From contig NZ_FNQT01000002.1 in NCBI RefSeq assembly GCF_900107665.1, forward strand, positions 250,286 through 314,285: a DNA stretch of 64,000 nucleotides, read 5' to 3'. Shown here piece by piece: positions 1 through 9,054 of the stretch (positions are counted from its first letter, which is position 1; each line of letters starts with the position of its first letter). Both the position numbers and the translations under genes were made by a program. A model generated the notes under the pieces. That model had not been told where the DNA came from, did not search any database, and saw only the letters and a program-made list of their open reading frames with translations. This DNA comes from Haloplanus vescus. Lineage in GTDB: Archaea > Halobacteriota > Halobacteria > Halobacteriales > Haloferacaceae.

Positions 1-544
1 CCGCGAACAGTTCCTCGCGCGGGCGGGCGTACTCCCCCTTTCCAGTCGGGCGGGTGAACGACGCGTATTCCTCGGTGCCGTACTGGGCGACGGTGTGGAC
101 GTGCGCTTCGCCCTCCTCCACCGTCGCGATAGCCACGTCCGGGTTCTCGGACGCGGATTCGGCCTCCTCGATGCGCTCCATCTGGTCCGGCTTGAAGTGT
201 TTGACAATCGTTAGCTCGTCGTGTTCCTCGACGTTAATCGTGTGGTGGTGGCCGAGCTGGTCCTCCCGGGAACAGCCGACGATAGTGCCGCCGACGCGCA
301 GGCGGTTGGCGAAGCGGGCGAACTCCACGTCCTCGACTTCGAGGGTGACGTGGATGTGTTCGCGTTCGCCACCGGTGTCGCGCATCTGGTCGTCGGCGCG
401 CTGGATGCGTCGACTCGTGTCGCCCTCGACGTCGTCGCCGGGTTCGAGGACGTAGGAGAGATGCCAGAGGTCGTCGACGTTCTCGGGGACGACCGTCAGT
501 CGCGTGCGCCCCTCTTCGCCGCGACCACGGCTCTGAATTCGCAT
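1..544 (-). CDS. pelA: Pelota/Dom34 mRNA surveillance protein, N-terminal part (partial)
   Basis: The gene starts at an ATG at 544 and runs off the left edge, leaving about 181 codons. The visible protein opens [18 protein letters not shown], continues with [19 protein letters not shown] and has a following beta-rich segment ([17 protein letters not shown]). This is the typical N-terminal Sm-like domain of archaeal Pelota. The family, with an EF1A-type GTPase, recognises stalled ribosomes and promotes subunit splitting. It lies 58 bp downstream of rqcH on the same strand, so the two are probably co-transcribed as a ribosome-rescue and quality-control pair. The central and C-terminal eRF1-like domains lie outside the window and cannot be checked. 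Confidence 0.9.
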   Translation of the reverse strand, partial: MRIQSRGRGEEGRTRLTVVPENVDDLWHLSYVLEPGDDVEGDTSRRIQRADDQMRDTGGEREHIHVTLEVEDVEFARFANRLRVGGTIVGCSREDQLGHHHTINVEEHDELTIVKHFKPDQMERIEEAESASENPDVAIATVEEGEAHVHTVAQYGTEEYASFTRPTGKGEYARPREELFA

Positions 545-602
545 ATCGGTGGGTCGCGGGCCAACGACTCATGCCTTGTCATTCGATTCGGCGGCCGCGT
601 CC

Positions 603-2702
603 TCACTCGTCGACGATGTCGCTCCCGCCGGGGGGCAGGAACTCCTGAATGCGGTCGGGGCTGGCCACCTTCCGGACGAACGACTCGTCGGCGAACTGCT
701 CTTTGAACCGTCGGTAACACAGCTTCGCGGCGTCGTTCTGGGCGTATTTTCCGGGCTCCAGCCGCAGGGTCGTCGCCGCCTTCGGCTCGATTGCCGCCGG
801 CGGGCCGCCGACGACGCGCGTCTCGGGTTCACACTGGATGCCGACGGTGACGCTCGCGGACACGTCTCGGAAGTAGGTGCGGTCGCCGCGGATGACGAAC
901 CCGCCTTTCTCGATGTATTCTCCGCTCTCCGGCGTCTTCGACACCTGGTCGGGGTCGACCATGTACGCGTCACCTGCGAAGCGGCCGTCTTTCCAGACCG
1001 AGGAGTAGGCGACGGCGAACTGCGCCGCCTCTCGGAGACTGGAGTCGGGGAAATCGACGTCGCGAGCCTTCTCGCTCGGCCCCGTCGCCTTCAGAATCGT
1101 CACCGGGCCGCCGTGGGCCTGCGTGTGGAAGAAGCGGTCGTTGCTCTCCATGTACTTCTTGACGAGAGCCTCGTTCTCGTCGGCGTTCCGCCCGCCGACG
1201 ACGAGGAAGTCGTCGCTCGTGTGGAACCACCGGAAATCCTCGTACCAGTGTTCGGGCTGTTTGATGGGGACGGAAGACCGCGAGAGCCAGTCTACGTCCT
1301 CCGGTTCCTCGTCGTCGTCCGCTTCGTCCTCGTCGTCGTCGGCCTCCCATGCTTCGCGGCGCTGTTTGACCGCCTCCAACTCTTCGCGCGTGTTCTCGAT
1401 GGCCGCCTGTGCACCCTCCTTTTTCTCCTCGACTCGCTTCGCCTCCTTGTACAGCTCGTCGGCGTTTTTCTCGACGCCCATGGCGGCGTCGACCGGCACA
1501 CGCGTGCCGTCTAAGTCGACCGTCACCGTCCCCTCCTTCGAGTCGATGTCGACCACCGCCTCCGCGGCGGGGATGCCGCGTTCCGCTCCCTCTTCCAGCG
1601 TCGCTTCGATGTCGTCCCACCCCTCGCCCGCCTCGCGGGCGTCACGCACCGTCGAGATGATGTCGTCGACGAGGTCGTAGTTGGCGTACAGCGCCTCGGC
1701 GCGTTCGCGTTCCGCCTCCGCCTGCTCTTCGAACCCCTCGATGGCACCCTCTTGTTGCTCGATGATGCGCTCCTGTTTGGCGATTTCCGCCTCGAAGTCG
1801 GGGCGTTCCGTCCCCGTCGACGTCTCCTCCTCGGGTTCGCGCTGGAGTCGGTTGAAGTACTCGTCGACCGCGGTGTTGAACGAGTCGTAGGCCTCCTGTG
1901 CCAGCCCTTCACGCTCCTCTAGCGGGAACGGCGTCACGTCGACCACGTGGTCGTCTTCGAGGTACACGCGCGGTTCCACGTCGCCCTCGCGCAGGCGGTC
2001 ACCCAGTCGACCGATGGCGTCGTAGAGTGCCTCGTACACCTCTTCGTCGGCCTCGGTGATGTCGAGGGTCTTCTCGACGTTGGCGCGCGAACAGAGTTCC
2101 TCGCCGTAGAGGCCGCCGAAGTTGAGTTGGGTGGCGAGCGTCCGCACCACGTCGGTGTCGGACTCTTCCATCCGCCGGACGAAGGCGTCGTAACTCATCT
2201 CCAGCGGGTGCAGGCGCGACTCGGGGAAGCCGTACTGCGACCCCGGCGCGACGGTGCGTGACTTGAGTCGCACCGTTTCGAGGCTCTGGACGACTTCGCC
2301 CGCTTCGTCGAGGACGGCGACGTTCCCCTGCCCGAACAGTTCCGCGACGATGCGCGTGTTCTCGTCGTCGCGTTCGAACGTGAACTCGAGGATGCGGTCG
2401 AACTCGTACTGCTCGACGCCGGCGAAGTCGGCGCCGCTGAGCCGATTGCGAAGCATCATCGCGAAGTTCGGCGGGCGTCCCGGTGCGTCCGCGACGTGGT
2501 CCGGGTCGGCGACGTGGGCGCGTTTCACCTCGCCCACTTCGATCATCAGTTCCACGCGTCCGCGGTCGAAATCCCGCATCCGAAATCGGAGAAGGTCGTC
2601 GTCGTAGAGGTAGGCCTTGTCGACTTTCGCGCCCTCGTACCGGTTGAGTTCGGCGACGAGAGCGGCGAGGTCGACGCTCGTCAGTTCCCGCTTCGCGTCC
2701 AT
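603..2702 (-). CDS. rqcH: RqcH / NFACT-family ribosome quality-control protein
   Basis: This 699-aa protein has the NFACT layout. An N-terminal NFACT-N domain (VDLAALVAELNRYEGAKVDKAY, then MMLRNRLSGADF) is followed by a long charged coiled coil at about residues 300-440. Next come a very acidic linker near 450-468 and a C-terminal NFACT-R (DUF814) domain from about 480 (WYEDFRWFHTSDDFLVVGGRNA). Known family members bind 60S/50S subunits carrying peptidyl-tRNA and add C-terminal alanine tails to stalled nascent chains. Older annotations call it fibronectin-binding protein. The downstream neighbour is pelA. The start is the only ATG that keeps the conserved N-terminus and leaves an 85-bp divergent promoter region. 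The acidic linker looks like a halophilic adaptation. Confidence 0.92.
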   Translation of the reverse strand: MDAKRELTSVDLAALVAELNRYEGAKVDKAYLYDDDLLRFRMRDFDRGRVELMIEVGEVKRAHVADPDHVADAPGRPPNFAMMLRNRLSGADFAGVEQYEFDRILEFTFERDDENTRIVAELFGQGNVAVLDEAGEVVQSLETVRLKSRTVAPGSQYGFPESRLHPLEMSYDAFVRRMEESDTDVVRTLATQLNFGGLYGEELCSRANVEKTLDITEADEEVYEALYDAIGRLGDRLREGDVEPRVYLEDDHVVDVTPFPLEEREGLAQEAYDSFNTAVDEYFNRLQREPEEETSTGTERPDFEAEIAKQERIIEQQEGAIEGFEEQAEAERERAEALYANYDLVDDIISTVRDAREAGEGWDDIEATLEEGAERGIPAAEAVVDIDSKEGTVTVDLDGTRVPVDAAMGVEKNADELYKEAKRVEEKKEGAQAAIENTREELEAVKQRREAWEADDDEDEADDDEEPEDVDWLSRSSVPIKQPEHWYEDFRWFHTSDDFLVVGGRNADENEALVKKYMESNDRFFHTQAHGGPVTILKATGPSEKARDVDFPDSSLREAAQFAVAYSSVWKDGRFAGDAYMVDPDQVSKTPESGEYIEKGGFVIRGDRTYFRDVSASVTVGIQCEPETRVVGGPPAAIEPKAATTLRLEPGKYAQNDAAKLCYRRFKEQFADESFVRKVASPDRIQEFLPPGGSDIVDE

Positions 2703-2756
2703 ACCACGCCTACTCGGGCCGGCGGAAAAGGCGTGTCGTTGTCGGAGCGCGGGAAA

Positions 2757-2766
2757 CCACTATACG
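2757..2766 (+). promoter_or_regulatory. Probable TATA box of the MutS-like gene
   Basis: The motif cactatacgc lies about 25 bases upstream of the ATG at 2788. That spacing would give an almost leaderless transcript, common in haloarchaea. The 85-bp region also has to serve the divergent rqcH gene. Prediction is by eye only. Confidence 0.45.
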
Positions 2767-2787
2767 CGCGGCCCGACTGCCACCGGT

Positions 2788-4503
2788 ATGCGACTGCAGG
2801 AGTTCTGGGGTGTGGGACCGAAGACGAGCGACCGCCTCCGCGAGACGCTGGGGGCCGAGGCGGCCGTCGACGCCATCGAATCCGCGGACGTGCGCGCGCT
2901 CACCGACGCCGGGGTCACGCGCGGCCGAGCGACGCGCATCCTCCGTCGCGCCAACGACGAGGCGGGGATGGACGCCCTCGCAACGCGCGACGCACGCGAG
3001 GTGTACGACGACCTCCTCGCACTCGCGAGCGAGTACGCCCTGACGCGCCACGCCGCGGACCGAATCCGCGTGCTGACGCCGCTCTCGGACCCCGACGCCG
3101 TCACGGCCCGCCTCGATGCCGTCGAGGCCGCTCGCGAGGCGTGGGAGAGCCTCGACGACGCGAGCCGCGACGCCGTCGTCGCGGCGTTCGATGCCTACGA
3201 CGACGCGGACGGGACCGAACGCGCCGCCGTCGACGCCGCCCTCGCGCTCCGGGACGCAGGCCTCGACGGCGACACGTTCGACGCCCTCGGCGACATCGAC
3301 CCCGACGCCGTCCGCGAGGCCGCCGACGCCTTGCAGTACGTCACGCCCGACGGCGTCGCCGCGGGCGCCGACGACCGACTCGACGACGTGCGCGCCCGCC
3401 TCGACGACGCCCGCGAGCTGGAGAACTCGTCGTTCGACGTGCTCGAACGGGTGCGCGAGACGGGCGTCAGGGACCTCGAGGACTTCCGGCGCGCCTTCGC
3501 GGACTACGTCGACCGCGAGACTCGCCTTTCACGGGCGGCCGTCGAGGAGGTGGCGCCGGACGACGCCCGCGACGCCGCCGACTTCGTGAGCACGTCGCTC
3601 CGAGCGCTGGTGGACGACCTGGAGCGACGCGAGACGGAGCGCGAACGCGAAGTGGAGGACGACCTTCGCGCCGCCATCGCGGACGCCCGCGAGGACATCG
3701 ACCGGGCCGTTGCCGCCGTCGACGACGTGGCGGTCGACCTCTCCCTTGCCCGCTTCGCGGCGGCGCACGACCTCACCCGGCCCATACTCGGCGGCGACGG
3801 CCTCGCCGTCGAGGGGGCGCGCAACCTCTTTCTCGACGACCCGGAGCCGGTCGATTACGCCGTCGGCGACCACGGCCTGTCGCCGCCGAGCGGTGACCGC
3901 GTGGCCGTCCTCACCGGCGCGAACAGCGGCGGGAAGACGACGCTGCTCGAAACCTGCTGTTCGGTCGCACTACTCGCTGCGATGGGGTTGCCGGTGCCCG
4001 CCGACCGCGCCGAAGTCGGACGGTTCGACGCTATCGTCTTCCACCGCCGTCACGCGAGTTTCAACGCGGGCGTGCTGGAGTCGACGCTGAAGTCCATCGT
4101 CCCGCCGCTCACCGACGACGGGCGGACGCTGATGCTCGTCGACGAGTTCGAGGCCATCACCGAACCCGGGCGGGCCGCGGACCTCCTGAACGGCTTGGTC
4201 GACCTCACCGTCGAGCGCGGCGCCCTCGGCGTCTACGTCACGCACCTCGCCGACGACCTGAGTCCGCTCCCCGACGCCGCTCGCATCGACGGCATCTTCG
4301 CGGAGGGGCTGACCTCCGACCTCGACCTCCGGGTGGACTACCAGCCGCGCTTCGGCACCGTCGGCAAGTCGACGCCGGAGTTCATCGTCTCCCGCCTCGT
4401 CGCCAACGCGGGCGACCGCCGCGAGCGTCGCGGATTCGAACACCTCGCCGCCGCGGTGGGCGAGGAGGCAGTCCAGCAAACCCTCGCCGACGTCCGGGAG
4501 TAG
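2788..4503 (+). CDS. MutS-related ATPase with N-terminal helix-hairpin-helix
   Basis: This protein of about 571 aa begins with a helix-hairpin-helix-like segment (FWGVGPKTSDRLRETLGAE). A long helical, acidic middle follows, and it ends in a MutS-type ABC ATPase. The Walker A GANSGGKTTLLE is near residue 378, Walker B LMLVDEFEAIT near 450, and a following VTHLADDL switch-like segment is present. I see no mismatch-binding domain I (no Phe-x-Glu motif) and no C-terminal Smr nuclease. It is therefore closer to the MutS2/MutS5-like archaeal group than to canonical MutS. It probably acts on branched or recombination DNA, but substrate and role are inference. The ATG at 2788 was chosen because it follows a TATA-like box and starts the HhH segment directly; an in-frame upstream extension would run into rqcH. 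Confidence 0.75.
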   Translation: MRLQEFWGVGPKTSDRLRETLGAEAAVDAIESADVRALTDAGVTRGRATRILRRANDEAGMDALATRDAREVYDDLLALASEYALTRHAADRIRVLTPLSDPDAVTARLDAVEAAREAWESLDDASRDAVVAAFDAYDDADGTERAAVDAALALRDAGLDGDTFDALGDIDPDAVREAADALQYVTPDGVAAGADDRLDDVRARLDDARELENSSFDVLERVRETGVRDLEDFRRAFADYVDRETRLSRAAVEEVAPDDARDAADFVSTSLRALVDDLERRETEREREVEDDLRAAIADAREDIDRAVAAVDDVAVDLSLARFAAAHDLTRPILGGDGLAVEGARNLFLDDPEPVDYAVGDHGLSPPSGDRVAVLTGANSGGKTTLLETCCSVALLAAMGLPVPADRAEVGRFDAIVFHRRHASFNAGVLESTLKSIVPPLTDDGRTLMLVDEFEAITEPGRAADLLNGLVDLTVERGALGVYVTHLADDLSPLPDAARIDGIFAEGLTSDLDLRVDYQPRFGTVGKSTPEFIVSRLVANAGDRRERRGFEHLAAAVGEEAVQQTLADVRE

Positions 4504-4548
4504 ACGCCGGAGCGTGCGACTCTTAACCCCGCGACTGCTGGGGGAAGT

Positions 4549-5898
4549 ATGTTCGAGGACCGCTCGGGGCTGCTCGCCGACAACCCTCCGTTTCGGGGGT
4601 ACGGCGCGGCCGTCACTGCCGGGCCGGACGGGGCACGCGTCTTCGTCGCTGGCTTCGGCGCCGCCAATCGCGTCCTCCGGTGGGACGACGGCCGCGTCGT
4701 CGACACGGCGTGTGGCGTCCTCGCCGACGAGGGGCGACACGCCATCGGCGTCGCCGCCGCCGACCTCGACGCCGACGGCCGCGAGGAGGTGTACGTCCAC
4801 AACGTCGCCTCCTTCGGCGGCACCTCCAACGAGGCGGACCTGTTGCTCGACCCGACCGGCGAGGGGACGTGGCGTGACCTCTTCGCCGACCCGCTCAACC
4901 GCGGCCGCGAGAACTACCGCGTGGGCCGGTCGGTCGCCGCCATCGACCGCCTCGGAACCGGGCGCTACGGGATGTACGTCACCGGCTACGGTTCTCCCGG
5001 ACGGTTCTACGAGGTGGGTGACGACGGCGGTATCACGGACCTCGCCGACGCCGTCGGTCTCGACATAGTGACCGGCGGGCGCTCGGTTGTCGTCGGCCCC
5101 ATTCTCTCCGACCGGACCGACCTCTTTCTCGGCACGGAGCGCGGGCCGAACCTCCTGCTTCGGAACGCCGGCGGGACGTTCGTCGACGTGGCGCGGGAGT
5201 ACGGCGTCGACGACCCGGAGGAGAACGCCCGCGGGGCCGCGCTCGTCACCCCGGACGGCGCGTCGACGCCCGACATCGTCTGTGGCAACTGGAACGGCGA
5301 GAACCGTCTGTTCACACTCGCCGACGATGCCTTCACCGACACCGCACCGCCCGACCTCGCCCGGCCGGCGCGCGTCCGGACCGTCATCGCCGCCGACTTC
5401 GACAACGACGGCCGACAGGAACTGTTCATGAACTGCCTCGGCGCCCCGAACCGCCTCCTCGTCGACGATGGCGGGTGGACCCAGACGGGCGTCGGCGATG
5501 CCCTCGAATCCGAGGGGCTGGGGACGGGCGCCGCCGTCACCGACATCGACGGCGACGGGACGCTCGAACTCCTCGTGGTCCATGGCGAGGGGGAGGCCCA
5601 ACCCCTCTCGCTGTTCGCGGCCCCGAACGACGGCGATTGGCTTCGGGTGCGACCCCTGACGGCCAACGGTGCGCCGGCCCGGGGCGCGCGCGTCGACCTC
5701 CAGACGGACGCCGGCCACCAGTCCCGCGTCATCGACGCCGGGAGCGGCTACCTGTGCCAGATGGAACCCGTCGCCCACTTCGGCCTCGGGTCGGCGACGC
5801 CCGAATCGCTCACCGTCCGCTGGCCCGACGGCCGCGAACGCACCTACACCGACCTCGACGCACGCACCACGATGACCTGCCCCCATCCGGGGAGCTGA
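4549..5898 (+). CDS. CRTAC1-type FG-GAP/ASPIC-UnbV beta-propeller protein, no signal peptide
   Basis: The 449-aa product contains several VCBS/FG-GAP repeats with calcium-loop-like motifs (DLDADGREEV, DFDNDGRQEL, DIDGDGTLEL). It ends in an ASPIC/UnbV domain marked by SGYLCQMEPVAHFGLG and LTVRWPDGRERTYTDLD. These features define the CRTAC1 family, usually secreted adhesion-like propeller proteins. Here the protein starts MFEDRSGLLADNPPF with no hydrophobic signal or twin-arginine motif, so it looks cytoplasmic. A TATA-like tcttaacc at 4521 supports the ATG at 4549 as a near-leaderless start. The gene stands alone between the MutS-like gene and a small zinc-finger gene. The ligand and function are unknown. 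Confidence 0.75.
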   Translation: MFEDRSGLLADNPPFRGYGAAVTAGPDGARVFVAGFGAANRVLRWDDGRVVDTACGVLADEGRHAIGVAAADLDADGREEVYVHNVASFGGTSNEADLLLDPTGEGTWRDLFADPLNRGRENYRVGRSVAAIDRLGTGRYGMYVTGYGSPGRFYEVGDDGGITDLADAVGLDIVTGGRSVVVGPILSDRTDLFLGTERGPNLLLRNAGGTFVDVAREYGVDDPEENARGAALVTPDGASTPDIVCGNWNGENRLFTLADDAFTDTAPPDLARPARVRTVIAADFDNDGRQELFMNCLGAPNRLLVDDGGWTQTGVGDALESEGLGTGAAVTDIDGDGTLELLVVHGEGEAQPLSLFAAPNDGDWLRVRPLTANGAPARGARVDLQTDAGHQSRVIDAGSGYLCQMEPVAHFGLGSATPESLTVRWPDGRERTYTDLDARTTMTCPHPGS

Positions 5899-5924
5899 TC
5901 GTCGTGGCGGCGCGAGATAGCGGG

Positions 5925-5931
5925 TTTTAAG
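5925..5931 (+). promoter_or_regulatory. Probable TATA box of the small zinc-finger gene
   Basis: A ttttaag motif about 30 bases before the ATG at 5959 fits archaeal TATA spacing and would give a very short leader. Prediction is by eye only. Confidence 0.45.
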
Positions 5932-5958
5932 ACTGGCTTCCCGTTACTGACTGGAAAG

Positions 5959-6156
5959 ATGATCGACCCCACGTCAGACATTGGGGAGGACGTCGACGAG
6001 AGCACCGCACCGACGTGTCACACGTGCGGAAAGAAGATTATGCAGGAGCCGGACCACCGGGTCGTCTCGTGGGTCAAGGACGGCGACATCTCGCATCTCC
6101 ACTTCTGCGACGACGAGTGCCGAGAGGCCTGGAGCGGCCGCCGTCCGACGCCCTAG
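5959..6156 (+). CDS. Small zinc-finger protein (65 aa)
   Basis: This 65-aa acidic protein has CHTCGKKI near residue 20 and HFCDDECREAW near residue 49. The pattern is CxxC...CxxxC, as in treble-clef or TRASH-like haloarchaeal mini zinc fingers. The Asp/Glu-rich N-terminus (DIGEDVDESTAP) is probably disordered. Its molecular partner is unknown; such proteins are abundant in haloarchaea and many lack phenotypes. It stands alone with its own TATA-like box and converges on the helicase gene, with stop codons 16 bp apart. Confidence 0.75.
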   Translation: MIDPTSDIGEDVDESTAPTCHTCGKKIMQEPDHRVVSWVKDGDISHLHFCDDECREAWSGRRPTP

Positions 6157-6171
6157 CGTCGTTGTGACCGC

Positions 6172-8505
6172 TCACTCTGTCCGCTCGAACCGGTCTAACC
6201 CCAGCGACAGCATCTCCGGACTGACCGGCTGGAACTCCTCTCGCTCCCACTCCGGGAAGTAGTCGCGGACGCCGTTCCACCGGTCGCGGGCGTAGCGGGC
6301 GTCGACGAGGGCGCGAACGCCTCGCTCCTCGGGGCCGCGAATCACCCGCCCGATTGCCTGTCTCGCCTTCCGAACCGCGGGCACGGTCAGCGCCGTCTCG
6401 AATCCGCTCCGGCCGCCGCGGCCGTCGGACCCGAACGCCCGGTCGTACGCCGTCACGACGGCGCGTGTCCGCGGACTGGTCGTATCGACCAGCGGCACGC
6501 CGCAGACGACGGCGGCGTGCAACCGGTCGCCGCGGTAGTCGACGCCCTCCGTCAGCGTCCCGCGGATGCTGGTGACGAGTGTCTTGTCTCCGCCCGCGAA
6601 GAAGTCGTGTTTCAACGCTTGTGTCGTCCCGTCGTCGCTCGATTCGTCGAGCAAGACCGGCGTGTCGAGGCGGGCCTCCAACTCGCCGGCCATCCACTTC
6701 GCCTCCGCGTAGTTCGGCATCCCGACGAGGACGTTCCCCTCGCGACCGGCGACTTCGGCGACGGCGTCGACGTACACGTCTCGCGTCTCGCTCGCGTCGC
6801 CCGCGCGGTTCTCGTGGGTGAACGCCGGGGCATCGACGGCGAAACTCGCGCGGTTCTCGGCGGGGAATCCGAGTCCGTACGTTCGCTCGACGACCGGGCG
6901 CCCGTCGTCCGCGAGTTCGTCCAGTCCCGTCACCGTCCGGAACACGTCGAGGGGTTCGAGCGTCGCCGACATCAGGACGCCGCCGCCGAAGTCGTCGAGG
7001 CGGTCGGCGATGGCGTCGCCCGGCACGCAGTTGTGGAGCGAGAGTCGCGCGTTGTAGGCGCGCCGCCACGAGTCGGCGGGTTCCATTTCGTTCCACGTCC
7101 GCGAGAGGTCGATTTCCCGGAAGTGTCGCCCGTGGTCTGCGCGGTACCACGAGCCGAGGACGCGGCCGACCGTCGTAATCGCTCGCTCGCGGTCCTCCTC
7201 TTCGAGGGAGTTCAGGGCGCGCGCGACGGCGGCGCCGACGGATTCGGCGCGCACCCACACGTCGTCGCCGTAGTTCTCGCTCGCCCACTCGGTGATGGCG
7301 TCCGGTTCCGGCGTCTCCGGGTCCCGGAGCGGGATTTCGTCGTCTGAGAGGTCGTCGAGCGACGCCCGCCACGACGGGTGTTCGGCGTCGAGATGCGCTT
7401 GCACCTGACGGTCGAGTTCCTCGCGCAGGTCCCGGACGAACGACCGCGTCGTCTTCAGTTCCGCGAGGCTCACGTCCACCTCCTCCAGCTCCCCGCGGAC
7501 GACGGCCGCCTCCTGCGTCTCCGGGTCGAGTTCCACGGGCTGAATCGCCCGCGTCAGCTCCGATTCGGCGTCGCGGAGCGTCGCGTCCGCCACGCCGTCG
7601 CTCACGAGGTCACGCACCCGCGGTTCGAGCATGTGCGCCTCGTCACAGACCAGAAACGTCGAGTCGTCGAGGAGGGCGCCGGTGAAGGAGTCGACCGTCC
7701 GCGGGTCGAACGCGTGATAGTAGTTGCCGATGGCGACTTCGACGTGGGGCAAGAGTGCGCCTAGCATCGAGTGCGGACAGGTGCCGTGACTCGCCGAGAG
7801 GCCCACGAGGTCCTCGGTATCGAGGAGGCCGGCGTCCTCGAAGTCGAAGGGGACGGCCTCGATGGGGTCGCCCTCCTCCGGCAGGTCCTCCAGATACTGC
7901 GCGTAGAAGGGGCAGTATTCGGTCCCTTCGTAGTCCGCGGTTTCGGGGAGATACGGCGTCAGTTCGCCTGCCGTCTCCAGATAGTCGGGGCCGGCCGACG
8001 GGTCTTGCCCGGAGTCGAGCAACCCCGTCTGAGCCTGCCGAGCGTCGCTCGCCAGCGCCGCGGCCGTCGTCGGCCCCTCCGAACCAGTCAGGTTGCGCGT
8101 TCGCTCGCGAAGCCCCTCGCAGCGGTCGTAGACGGTCGTGTCGTCGATGTCGGCCACGTTTTCACGGCTGTACGGACACACGTCGGCCTTGCCGACGAGC
8201 GTCAGCGCCGAGACTGGCTGCCAGTCGTCGGGCAGGTTCTCGTTGATGGTGCGAACGTCCGCCTCGAACTGGCGGAGTTGCTGTTTGACGCTCGTGAGCA
8301 CGACGACTCGCTCGAACGGCGAGTCGGGGTCGCGCACCCGGTCGATGCCCGCCGTCAGCGCGAGCATGGTCTTGCCCGTGCCGCAGGCGCCCTCGATGAC
8401 CGCGAAGCCGCCCCGGTCGGCGGTGTCGATGGCCGTCTCGATGCCGTCAGCCTGTTCGGGGTACGGCTCGTCGTGGCCGAACACCGTCCGCCACGTCTCG
8501 CCCAT
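6172..8505 (-). CDS. XPD/Rad3-like superfamily 2 DNA helicase
   Basis: This 777-aa protein has Walker A GACGTGKT at residues 39-46 and a DEAH box at 288-291. Four cysteines (110, 129, 198, 243) lie between motifs I and II, matching the iron-sulfur cluster position of XPD/DinG helicases. C-terminal motifs include TSIRGTLTEGVDYRGD and QAIGRVIRGPEERG (motif VI). Family members unwind DNA 5' to 3' and act in repair. The long spacing between the second and third Cys is unlike compact XPD and resembles the haloarchaeal Rad3-like branch. It is read leftward and followed by the convergent zinc-finger gene. The exact paralogue (rad3a or rad3b) cannot be assigned here. Confidence 0.85.
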   Translation of the reverse strand: MGETWRTVFGHDEPYPEQADGIETAIDTADRGGFAVIEGACGTGKTMLALTAGIDRVRDPDSPFERVVVLTSVKQQLRQFEADVRTINENLPDDWQPVSALTLVGKADVCPYSRENVADIDDTTVYDRCEGLRERTRNLTGSEGPTTAAALASDARQAQTGLLDSGQDPSAGPDYLETAGELTPYLPETADYEGTEYCPFYAQYLEDLPEEGDPIEAVPFDFEDAGLLDTEDLVGLSASHGTCPHSMLGALLPHVEVAIGNYYHAFDPRTVDSFTGALLDDSTFLVCDEAHMLEPRVRDLVSDGVADATLRDAESELTRAIQPVELDPETQEAAVVRGELEEVDVSLAELKTTRSFVRDLREELDRQVQAHLDAEHPSWRASLDDLSDDEIPLRDPETPEPDAITEWASENYGDDVWVRAESVGAAVARALNSLEEEDRERAITTVGRVLGSWYRADHGRHFREIDLSRTWNEMEPADSWRRAYNARLSLHNCVPGDAIADRLDDFGGGVLMSATLEPLDVFRTVTGLDELADDGRPVVERTYGLGFPAENRASFAVDAPAFTHENRAGDASETRDVYVDAVAEVAGREGNVLVGMPNYAEAKWMAGELEARLDTPVLLDESSDDGTTQALKHDFFAGGDKTLVTSIRGTLTEGVDYRGDRLHAAVVCGVPLVDTTSPRTRAVVTAYDRAFGSDGRGGRSGFETALTVPAVRKARQAIGRVIRGPEERGVRALVDARYARDRWNGVRDYFPEWEREEFQPVSPEMLSLGLDRFERTE

Positions 8506-8548
8506 TACCTACCCGCTGGCGTCGTCTTCGGATAAATACCTCGTTCCG

Positions 8549-8929
8549 TCACAGCAGGCTCTCGCCCAGCACGATGACGGAGAGGTTGTTGGCGAAGACG
8601 CCGAGGCCGACGGCGACGAGGACGCCCAGCCACACCTCGATGAGGAGCGCGAAGTAGTAACTCGCCGGTTCGGGTGTCCGACGCAGGCGGTCGAGCAGGT
8701 GGCGGAAACAGAGGGCGACGAGGACGACCACCGCGAGGTGGGCCCCGACCACGACGGCGACGTCTCGGCCAAGCAGCCACCGCATCAGCGGGTTGCGCTC
8801 GGCGGCGACGCCGAGCAGTCGCGCCGCCGCGAGCGTCGTCAGCAGGTCGACTGCGAGCAAGAGAAAGAGCGCGACGGCAATCCAGTCCCAGTACTCCTCG
8901 ATGCGGCGGTCGAGGCCAGCCGTCGTCAC
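8549..8929 (-). CDS. Four-helix membrane protein (DUF5658-like)
   Basis: This 126-aa protein starts at GTG and has four hydrophobic segments: WIAVALFLLLAVDLLTTLAAA, VAVVVGAHLAVVVLVALC, ASYYFALLIEVWLGVLVAV and a short C-terminal helix. The conserved AERNPLMRWLL and VFANNLSVIV resemble the DUF5658 group of archaeal membrane proteins, from memory of the family. Function is unknown. It sits 43 bp upstream of the helicase gene on the same strand, so read-through is possible. Confidence 0.65.
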   Translation of the reverse strand: MTTAGLDRRIEEYWDWIAVALFLLLAVDLLTTLAAARLLGVAAERNPLMRWLLGRDVAVVVGAHLAVVVLVALCFRHLLDRLRRTPEPASYYFALLIEVWLGVLVAVGLGVFANNLSVIVLGESLL

Positions 8930-9054
8930 GACGACTCACCCGACGGCCTGTCGGCTCGGCGGACGCTCGGCGGACAGTCGACCGCCCGGACGGCGTCGGA
9001 TTCACCGAACACAGTTCTCAATGGGCCCACGGCACTATCCCGGTTTCGGCGCCC

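Noticed and set aside
3970-5886. 638-codon open frame antisense to the MutS-like and propeller genes
   Set aside because: It lies across two well-supported genes and the gap between them, and shows no domain signature.
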